NCBI RefSeq assembly: GCF_002975275.1
Contig: NZ_PCOQ01000007.1
Coordinates: 1 to 64,000, forward strand
Length of the DNA: 64,000 nucleotides
Direction of reading: 5' to 3'
Source: Achromobacter sp. MYb9
GTDB taxonomy: Bacteria > Pseudomonadota > Gammaproteobacteria > Burkholderiales > Burkholderiaceae_B
Each line of letters begins with the position of its first letter. Within the stretch, counting starts at the first letter, position 1. Below are positions 43,505 through 51,300 of the stretch, piece by piece. The translations under genes were made by a program, and so were the position numbers. The notes beneath the pieces are model-generated. The model made no database searches, was not told the origin of the DNA, and saw nothing but the letters and a program-made list of their open reading frames with translations.

Positions 43505-44662
43505 TCAGGCCGGCACCGGTCGCTTCGGGCGGTGCCCAAGTGCATTGGCAAGGTTCGCGATCGGCGCCAGCAAGCCCCGGTCGAATGTCTCATGCGCTTT
43601 ACCGGCGCGCAGCCTTGCCGGCCAATCGGCATGCGTGAGCGCGCCACGGCCAAGCGAGACAAAGTCCGCCTCTTGCCGGGCGATGATCCCGTCCGCCTGC
43701 CCCGCGCCATGCAGCGACCCGTTCGCCAACACCGGCACCGAAACGTGGCGCTTTGCCAGCGCGGCAAGGCTGGGGCCGGCCGTGCCGAAGGCGGGACGCC
43801 AGGCCTCGAATTCGGTGGTGTGAAGGTAGTCGACAGGCTGCTTGCCGAGCGTGCCGAAGATCTGTGCCGAGTCGGCCTCGCCACCCTCCCATTTGTGCGT
43901 GAAGTCGTTGACCTTGCCCTGCGAGACGCGCACGCCCACCACGAAATGCGCCGACGTCGCGCGTCGCACCGCCTGGATGACGTCCACCGTCAGACGCAGG
44001 CGGTTTTCCACGCTGCCGCCGTAGCGGTCGTGGCGCAGGTTGGTGTGGGCCGTAAGGAACTGGTCCAGCAGATACCCGTTGGCGCCGTGTATTTCGACGC
44101 CATCGAATCCGGCTTCCTGGGCCCTGCGCGCCGCTTGCGCGAAGCCGTCGATGGCCTCGGCGATGTCGTCGGCCGACATGGCGTCGGGCATGCGGTAAGG
44201 TCCTTCGCCCCGATAGAAGGCCATCTGCTGCCCGATCGGCTGCACGGCCGAGGGGCCTTTCGTCGAGCCCCGATGGGGATTGCCTTGCGACAGCGCGCCG
44301 GCATGCATCAGTTGCGCGACAATGCGCCCGCCGTGCCGATGCACCCGATCCACGACGGTCCGCCATGCATCACGTTGCTCGTCGTCCGCCAAGCCAGGCT
44401 GGAAAAGGTAGCCCTGCGCATGAGCCTTGTCCGTGTAGATGCCTTCCGTGATCACCATGCCGAAGCCGCCCGCCGCGAAGGCTTCGTAGTAATCGGCCAT
44501 CAGCGCCGTGGCGCGGCCATCCGCCGTGGCGCTGACCCGGGTCATGGGCGCCACGGCCAGGCGGTTGGACAACTCAAGTTCCGTTCCCAGCCGCAGCGGC
44601 GCGAACAATCTGGCGTGCGCGGTCTGCGCATCGCCCGCCGGACGATCGATTTGCGTGCTCAT
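43505..44662 (-). CDS. Old Yellow Enzyme family FMN oxidoreductase
   Basis: A 385-residue NADH:flavin oxidoreductase. FMN and substrate motifs: LFAPLRLGTELELSNRLAVAPMTR, QLMHAGAL, FDGVEIHGANGYLLDQFLTAHTNLRHDRYGGSVENR, and LANGSLHG with ADFVSLGRGALTHADWP. Such enzymes reduce electron-poor C=C bonds. It follows the RidA gene with a 1-bp gap (TGACATG arrangement), so both are translated from one mRNA. Confidence 0.9.
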   Translation of the reverse strand: MSTQIDRPAGDAQTAHARLFAPLRLGTELELSNRLAVAPMTRVSATADGRATALMADYYEAFAAGGFGMVITEGIYTDKAHAQGYLFQPGLADDEQRDAWRTVVDRVHRHGGRIVAQLMHAGALSQGNPHRGSTKGPSAVQPIGQQMAFYRGEGPYRMPDAMSADDIAEAIDGFAQAARRAQEAGFDGVEIHGANGYLLDQFLTAHTNLRHDRYGGSVENRLRLTVDVIQAVRRATSAHFVVGVRVSQGKVNDFTHKWEGGEADSAQIFGTLGKQPVDYLHTTEFEAWRPAFGTAGPSLAALAKRHVSVPVLANGSLHGAGQADGIIARQEADFVSLGRGALTHADWPARLRAGKAHETFDRGLLAPIANLANALGHRPKRPVPA

Positions 44663-44663
44663 G

Positions 44664-45059
44664 TCAACGGTCCTCCGTTTGGCGGACGGCCGCGATGGCT
44701 TCGATCTCGATCATTGCGGCGGGGTCGTACAGCGCCTTGATCTCGGCAATCGTGTCGGCCGGGTAGGGGGCCGAAAAGAAGCGGCGACGCAAGGTCACCA
44801 CGTCCTGGAAATGCCCCATATCCGTCACGAAGATGGTGACTTTGATCACGTCCTTCAGGCTGGAGCCGCCGGCTTCCAGCGCGCGGCGCAAATTCGAGAA
44901 GGCTTGCTCGCCTTGAGCAAGAAAGCCGCCTTCGACGATCTTTCCGTCATCAGCGGCGCCTGCCTGGCCCGAGATGAAGAGCAGGTCTCCGAAGCGGATG
45001 CCTTGCGACAGCAGGAAAGGGGCGTAATTGTCGGGTTGGGTGATGACACGTTCTAGCAT
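44664..45059 (-). CDS. RidA family protein
   Basis: A 131-residue RidA/YjgF-like protein: LSQGIRFGDLLFISGQAGAADDGKIVEGGFLAQGEQAFSNLRRALEAGGSSLKDVIKVTIFVTDM and the RFF...PADTIAEIKALYDPAAMIEIEAIAAV end. RidA proteins deaminate reactive enamines or imines. The start is 45059 (MLERVITQ). It pairs with the OYE gene and is divergent from a GcvA-like LysR regulator. Confidence 0.9.
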   Translation of the reverse strand: MLERVITQPDNYAPFLLSQGIRFGDLLFISGQAGAADDGKIVEGGFLAQGEQAFSNLRRALEAGGSSLKDVIKVTIFVTDMGHFQDVVTLRRRFFSAPYPADTIAEIKALYDPAAMIEIEAIAAVRQTEDR

Positions 45060-45209
45060 GGTGCGAATTCCTTCACTTATCGTTGATCGGAGGACAGAGC
45101 GGAAAATCGCCTGTCCATGCCGTAAATGTAGGAATTCGCAGCGCGTGTGACAAAGGTTCATTTGTCAGCTATAAGAAGAGAATATCTCATCTATCTGCCG
45201 GAACCGTTC

Positions 45210-46097
45210 ATGCAACGCCGATTTCTTCCGCTTTCTGCGCTTCGGGCATTCGAAGCCGCCGCGCGCCTGGGCAGTTTCAAGGCCGCCGCCAGCGAACTGG
45301 CGGTGACGCCGACCGCCGTCAGCCACCAGATCCGGGCGCTGGAGACGCAGATCGGGCTGGTTCTGTTTGATCGCCAGGTGCGCAAGGTGTCGCTAAGCAA
45401 CGCGGGCACGCAGCTGTATCCGGTGCTGCGCGACGGGTTCGACGCGTTCGAGGCGACGCTGGCCAAGTTGATGCAGCAGCCAACACGCAGTCAGGTCAGC
45501 ATCTCGGCGACGAATGCCTTTACCGTGAAGTGGCTGGTGCCACGCATGAGCGATTTCCGCAGCCGGCATCCCGGTATCGACTTGCAGTTGCAGGCAAGCG
45601 ACGACCTTGTCGACCTGCGCTCGACGGCGGTCGACATCGCGATTCGTTACGGCCGGGGGCCGTATCCCGGCCTGGTCACGGAGCCGCTGTTCACCGACCG
45701 CTTTGCGCCCGTGGCCAATCCGCGTCTGGGCGTGGTGTCGGCGGACGACCTGGCTCGCGTGCCGTTGATCCGTTTCGACTGGAAACGTCCTCAGCCCGAC
45801 AACCCGACCTGGGAACGTTGGTGCACGGTCGCGGGGCGGCCCCTGCCGCCAGAAGCGGGTCAACTTCGATTTTCCGACGAAGGTCATGCCATACAGGCGG
45901 CCGTCGCGGGCCATGGCATTGCGCTGGTCAGCCTGGCGCTGATCGCCGACGAACTGGAAGCGGGCCATCTGGTGCAGCCGTTCGGACCCGCGATCGACGG
46001 GCACACCTACCATTTGGCCAGGCACGCCGATCGCCCGCCTTCGGCGCCCGTCCAGGCGGTGGCGCAGTGGTTGCGTGCGCAGGCGGCGGGAGGCTGA
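45210..46097 (+). CDS. LysR family regulator (GcvA-like)
   Basis: A 295-residue LysR protein. The helix-turn-helix is LSALRAFEAAARLGSFKAAASELAVTPTAVSHQIRALE, and the GcvA-type effector domain shows VDIAIRYGRGPYPGLVTEPLF. It is divergent from the ridA-OYE pair, 150 bp apart, and is their likely regulator. Start is the ATG before QRRFLPLSALRAF. Confidence 0.88.
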   Translation: MQRRFLPLSALRAFEAAARLGSFKAAASELAVTPTAVSHQIRALETQIGLVLFDRQVRKVSLSNAGTQLYPVLRDGFDAFEATLAKLMQQPTRSQVSISATNAFTVKWLVPRMSDFRSRHPGIDLQLQASDDLVDLRSTAVDIAIRYGRGPYPGLVTEPLFTDRFAPVANPRLGVVSADDLARVPLIRFDWKRPQPDNPTWERWCTVAGRPLPPEAGQLRFSDEGHAIQAAVAGHGIALVSLALIADELEAGHLVQPFGPAIDGHTYHLARHADRPPSAPVQAVAQWLRAQAAGG

Positions 46098-46101
46098 CCC
46101 G

Positions 46102-46431
46102 TTATGGCTGTTGCAGCGGCCAGACCTCAACGACACCGTGCGCGACCGCGCAGGGGGTTCGCGACACCATGTCTATGGCCTCGGCCAGGTTGGCCGCTTC
46201 GATGATGGCAAAGCCCGCCACCGGCAAGGGGGATTTCATGAAGGCCTGGTGCGTGGTTTCGACCCCGGCAGCTTCGGGGTTGCGCACCTGCACGGGTTGG
46301 CCTGCAATGCCCATCAGCACGCCGTCTTTCTGCAGTGTGGCGTCGTGCGCATGGGCGGCGTCGCGAATGGCGGCCGGCGTGCGGTCGTAACCTGCCTGGT
46401 CGCCATATCCGATCGTTACGAACTTTGGCAT
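46102..46431 (-). CDS. YciI (DGPF) family protein
   Basis: A 109-residue YciI-like protein: MPKFVTIGYGDQAGYDRTP, the internal DGVLMGIAGQPVQVR and the FAIIEAANLAEAIDMV helix. This fold is ferredoxin-like and is often linked to sigma-factor or catabolic genes; its role here is unknown. Its end lies 5 bp from the LysR stop (convergent). Confidence 0.85.
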   Translation of the reverse strand: MPKFVTIGYGDQAGYDRTPAAIRDAAHAHDATLQKDGVLMGIAGQPVQVRNPEAAGVETTHQAFMKSPLPVAGFAIIEAANLAEAIDMVSRTPCAVAHGVVEVWPLQQP

Positions 46432-46498
46432 GGTCGGTCTCCTTGAGAGGGTTGAAAAATCCGTCGCCGGCCTTGTCCCTCTGCCTGAGGCCGGCGTG

Positions 46499-46999
46499 TC
46501 AGCCGTGCTTGCCGAAGCCCCCGCTGGCCCAGTCCGAGGCGCGCTGAACGGTCAGCTTGTAGGTCGGCGCAACATGGGTTTCGGCCAGTTGCTCGCCGAA
46601 TTCGTCGTAGGCGCTTAGCACGGCATAGGGCTCGTCTTCGTCGGGCACGATATCCAGCTTCACCGTCAGGCGGCCGGCGGCGGCGTCGATCTTCACGCTT
46701 TTGTGCAGCGTCGCATGCAATTGCTGTTCATGGCGGCGCAGGACTTCATTGGCGGTTTTGACCAACGTGAAGAAGGCTGGGGAGTCGAGCGGCTTGGGGT
46801 TCTTTTTGTCACGGCCCATGGTCCAGGGGCCCACCAGGGCCGGCTCGGCTTGTCCGTCCAGGGTCATCTCGACAGCCCAACCGTCATCGTCCTCGTTCTT
46901 GATGATCCGGGCGGTCCAGCCGTCATCGCGCCAAAGCCTGGCCTCTTGTTCCTTTCGGTCTTCGGGCATGCCAGTCTCGGGTATGCGGGTGTCATTCAC
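46499..46999 (-). CDS. Conserved hypothetical cytoplasmic protein
   Basis: A 166-residue acidic protein with no signal or membrane helix: RLWRDDGWTARIIKNEDDDGWAVEMTLDG, VGPWTMGRDKKNPKPLDSPAFFTLVKTANEVLRRHEQQLH, and TVKLDIVPDEDEPYAVLSAYDEFGEQLAETHVAPT. The start is a GTG at 46999, 10 nt after AGGAG; MPED at about residue 11 is an alternative. I do not recognise the family. Confidence 0.65.
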   Translation of the reverse strand: MNDTRIPETGMPEDRKEQEARLWRDDGWTARIIKNEDDDGWAVEMTLDGQAEPALVGPWTMGRDKKNPKPLDSPAFFTLVKTANEVLRRHEQQLHATLHKSVKIDAAAGRLTVKLDIVPDEDEPYAVLSAYDEFGEQLAETHVAPTYKLTVQRASDWASGGFGKHG

Positions 47000-47150
47000 T
47001 GCGGTAGTTCTCCTGGATTCGGTGGCGTGCGGCCCCATGGCCTGGCGGCCCTGAAGGTTGCACTGTAGCCCGGCGCTTGCGGGAATTCCGCGCGCCCAGG
47101 TGGCTTGCAGGACAATTTTGGCATAACCGCAAGCGGCAGGCGCCTGGCGC

Positions 47151-47750
47151 CTATAGCTTATCCAGGCGGGCGGGGTCGAATTCCCAGCGATGCGTCGAGT
47201 CAGCCGTGCATTGAATGACGGTCTTGATATGTTGCTTGGGGCCCACGCCCTTGAGCTTGACCTCTCCGTTACATACCGGGCAGTCTCCGCTCAAGGTGGT
47301 GAGATAGACGCGCCCCGACGGATCGGATTCGACGTTGATCAGATCCGCAAGCCGGACAAATCCCTTCCGAATCAGGCGATAACCGATAAAGCACGCGAAT
47401 CCGCTGGGGACGACCAGCCAGAACCACCAGACGCCCCACCTGAAAGCCATTTCGCCAATCGTCGCCATCAGGCCGGCCGCGCCCACTGCCGCGAGCCAGC
47501 GCTGCTTCAGGGGGCGGCCGCCCAACGCAATGGGAATGACGCTTGTGCGAACGAGCGCGGGCCGGCTCCAGCCGCCATCCCCGGGCGGAGGTTCTTGAGA
47601 GGCGGGCGCCACCATGGGATCTGGATCTGTGTTGAAACCGCCGGGCTCCGGCGTCTTCCTGGGCTCGGAAAGGCCGGACAAGGTCCTTTGGCATTCGTCG
47701 CAAAGACGGCCGCGGCCACGATGCGCGGCCCCACAGGTTTGGCAATGCAC
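47151..47750 (-). CDS. Zinc-ribbon membrane protein, unassigned
   Basis: A 199-residue protein. The N-terminus has a zinc ribbon (HCQTCGAAHRGRGRLCDEC). A middle helix pair follows (about 90-135, LAAVGAAGLMATIGEMAFRW and WWFWLVVPSGFACFIGYRL). A second Cys pair lies in LSGDCPVCNGEVKLKG near the end. I start it at GTG 47750, because GAGGGAG lies 6 nt before it. Zinc ribbons at both ends of a membrane pair suggest metal or nucleic-acid binding on the cytoplasmic side, which is inference. Confidence 0.6.
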   Translation of the reverse strand: MHCQTCGAAHRGRGRLCDECQRTLSGLSEPRKTPEPGGFNTDPDPMVAPASQEPPPGDGGWSRPALVRTSVIPIALGGRPLKQRWLAAVGAAGLMATIGEMAFRWGVWWFWLVVPSGFACFIGYRLIRKGFVRLADLINVESDPSGRVYLTTLSGDCPVCNGEVKLKGVGPKQHIKTVIQCTADSTHRWEFDPARLDKL

Positions 47751-47914
47751 GGGCGCTCCCTCGCGAATGATTGCAACGGCCGAAAGGATACAACCATTGA
47801 CCGTTCGGGGCCGGCGTGCGCCACCCGACGCCCAGCGAGCCGCGCAGCCAAGGCGGATTTCACGACCGTTTGCCGTGCTCGGCTTTTGCCGACCCAAGGC
47901 TTCAACCCGACGAC

Positions 47915-48264
47915 ATGATGAAACCCATGCGTGTTCGACGAATGCTCATGGCGCTTGCCACGTTGGGGCTGGCGCCCGTGTCCGGCATCCAGGCGGCTGC
48001 CACGGTAGCGACGAGATCCGGCCGCGGCCCGTATATCGCGGCGAGGGCTGGATCGAAGCGGGCGATGCGCAGGTCGGCATCCAATCGGCGCGGAGATACG
48101 CCCGTCCGGACGCGGGCAGCGAGCGGTTGCTGGATTACGAAATGCGCAACAGCGCCAAGTGGGAGCCGCTTGCTCCCAAGGATCGCGCGCGGGGGCGGGC
48201 GTGGTTTCGGGGCCTCTGCGCATCGGCGGAGACAACCTGCGACATGCGGTCAGTGGACCAATAG
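47915..48264 (+). pseudogene. Frameshifted small secreted protein
   Basis: The first part, from ATG 47915, codes for a clear signal peptide (RRMLMALATLGLAPVSGIQAAA). Codon use and composition then shift to the next frame from about 48010: VYRGEGWIEAGDAQVGIQSA continuing to CASAETTCDMRSVDQ and a stop at 48262. A single-base loss near 47990-48025 would explain both halves. It may be a pseudogene or a sequencing error. The intact protein would be about 115 residues, secreted, of unknown role. Confidence 0.5.
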
Positions 48265-48329
48265 CAGGCGTGCCGGCGGCCGGCTGCGGCACAAGGCCGC
48301 CTCCGACCATTCCGGTCCAACCTGCCCGA

Positions 48330-51300
48330 TCAGAACCGGTAGCGCACGTCGAGCGTGCCGGTGTTCTGGCGGTTGCCGTCGCCAAATTGTCCGCCGTACG
48401 CGACCCCGACCGTGGTGCGTTTGCTGACCTCGATTCCCACGGCGAGTTCGACCGCGGCCGCATCCCGCGCGACGGGCGCGCCAGTCACCGTGAACGAATC
48501 GCCGCCCTGGACGAAGCTCAGCGCGCTAGCCGGATTCACGTCGCCGAAGGCATGGCGCCACCCCAACGTGCCGCGCGCGTAGCCGCGCGCGCCCGCGCTA
48601 TCGAAGCGGGTCAGCGCATGCAGTCCAAGGGTCGTGGTGGTGACGTCGTTGCGGCTGCTTTGTCCGCGCAGTGCCGCGTCGCCGCCCGATTCCGAGAAGC
48701 CACGCGTGCGCATATCGCTATAGTTCGCCGCGGCAAAGGGTTCCAGGGTGAGATGGTCGTTTACCGCTGCGGCGTAGCCCAGTTCGGTGAAGAACTGACT
48801 GGTGCTGGCGCTGTAACTGGCCTTCAGCGTCTGGTCGAGCCCGGCGGCGGCGGTGTTGCGCTGCGTGTCCAGGTCGCTCCAGGTGTAGGCCGCTCCCAGG
48901 CTCACGTTGATCTTGCCCGCGCCCGCGTCGAATGCCTTGCCACCGTAGACCGCGATGCTGTAGCTGTCGGCTTCGGTACGGGAAGCGCGGTCGGTGGTCC
49001 GGCTGCGGCCGTCGTTGTAGCCTAACGCACCTCCCAGGCGCCAGCCAGCGCCCACAGCGTGGTCGCCGCCGATGGTGATGCCGGCGTCGGAGAGAGTCGT
49101 TCTGGCCGTATTGCCGTCGCCACCCAGCGTGGTCCAGTTGCCCGATACCTGTGTCCACAACGGCTGGGCGGCTGCCTGCGGTAGCGCTGCCGCGTCGCCC
49201 AGGCCAAGCTGGGCGGTCGGCGCGCCGGGCATCCAGCCCGCATTGAGATTGGCGCGCAGGCGCGTGATGGGCGCCTGGCTGAAGGTGCTGGTCAATCCTT
49301 GCAGCGCCGAAATCGCGCTGGCGTGCGACTCGCCGGACAGGGCGTTGTAGGCCGCAGGCGGCGCGCCGTCAGGCAGGTTCAGTACATGCTGGTAGAGCGC
49401 GCTGTTCGTGGGCAGGCTTTGCAGCCCCCCGGCGACCGCGCGTTGGTTGCCGGTGGTGGCGGCGTCGGCGAACTGGATCGGGCGCGTGCCGCCGTCGTCG
49501 GGCACCTGCTTCAGGCTCACCGTCAGATCGACGCGGTGGCTGTCGTACGACAGCGTCGGCGTCAGGAAAGCCAGGTTGCTGGACACTGCGTCAAAACGTC
49601 CCAGCACGCCATTCTCGGCGGTCAGGATCGCGTAGGTCGTGGAGGGGGCATAGTTGCCGTTTTGGGCCATTTGCACGACTGAACCCGACAGCGTGGCCGT
49701 GCCTGCCACGTGCACGCCGCTATTCTGGCCGCTGGCGGTTGACGCGACGCGATAGGTGGAGCCCGGCTGGAATGCCAGGTCACCCCGCAGCCGCATCTGG
49801 CCAAGCGGTTGGGCGGCATTGCCCGGCGACAGCGTGGCGCCGGATCCGATGGTCACGCTGTCCAGGGTGCCGGTGCCCGCCAGTGTGGTGCCCGCAGCGG
49901 CCTGGACCTTGCCGCCCAGCTGGCCGTCGACCTGCAGGGTGCCGGCGGTCAACTGCGTGGTGCCGGTATATGCGCTGCTGTCGCCCGTCATGAGCAGGGC
50001 GCCGGCGCCTTGCTTGGCGGTCGCGCCTGCGCCGGAAAGCGCGCCAGCGTAGGTGAAGTCGTCCAAGCGGTTGAAGACCAGACTGCCCTGGTTGACGATA
50101 TCGCCGACGATCGAACCGGTTGTGCCGCCGTCGCCCACCTGCAGCGTGCCGGTTTCAATCGTCGTCACGCCGGTGTGTGTGTTCTGGCCCGTCAGCACCA
50201 GCGTGCCCATGCCGGCCTGGCGTAATTGACCGGCGCCGCTCAGGTTGCCCGCGAATACCACGCGGTCGCCGCGCTGGAAGGCAAGCGCCGCCCCGGCGGA
50301 CACGTCGGCGTTGCCGGTGATGCTGCCCGAGCTGGCGCCATCGCCGACTTGCAGCGTGCCGGCCCGGACCGAGGTGCCGCCGAGATAGGTGTTGTTGCCG
50401 GTCAGCACGAGGGTGCCAGCCCCCAGCTTGGCCAAACCGCCGTCGCCTGCAAGCGCCTGCGCAACCGTGAAGGTGTTGCCGGCGTCGGCAATGTCCAGAC
50501 CACCGCCTGCGGCGCCCAGCGTGATGGCCCGGCCGGTGCTCTGGAATCCCGTGCCGGTCACGCGTAGCGTGCCGCCCTGGAAGTCCAGCCCGGCCGTCGA
50601 GGCGCCAAGGTTGCTGTCGCTGGACACCGAAAGCGTGCCCAGGGTCAGGCGCGTGGCAAGCGTGTAGGCGTTGGCCCCGTTTAGCACCAGCGTGCCCAGG
50701 CCTGTCTTATTGATACCGTTGCCGGTCAGCACGTTGTCGATGGTGGCCGTCCATGACGCGGCGGCCGCGCTGCCATCGCCGACACGCACTTCGCCAAACG
50801 CGGCGGACGAAACGCCGCCCAGTGTCAGCGCGTCGCCGTTCAAGCGATAGCCGTCGCTGGCGAACTGTATGCCTTTCGCGGACACCGTCCCTGGCGTTGC
50901 ATCGACCGTCACGATGCCCGCCGCGCCGCCGAAAATCGCAAACGCGTCGGCAGGCTGGCGGGGGCCGGTCACGGCGCCCGCGGCGTTCGTCCAGCTGGCG
51001 CCGGTTGCCGACCACACGCCCGAACCGCCGCCCATCTGAGTGGGGCTGGCCAATCCGTTGGCGTTCCAGAAATTGAGGTCCGTGCCTGCGGTGTTTAGAA
51101 GGTTGATGGATCCGGCAAGGTACTGAATGGACAGATCCGCAGGCCCCACGAGGCCGGCGCCGGACGTGGACAGCAAGCCGGTATAGTCGAACAGCCGATA
51201 CAGTCCGATGCCGAAGCCGCCAGCATCCTGCACGGTCAACTGGCTGCCATTCAGGCGCAGGTCGCCATTGACCGTCACGCTGTGGCTGGCGCCGGATGCG

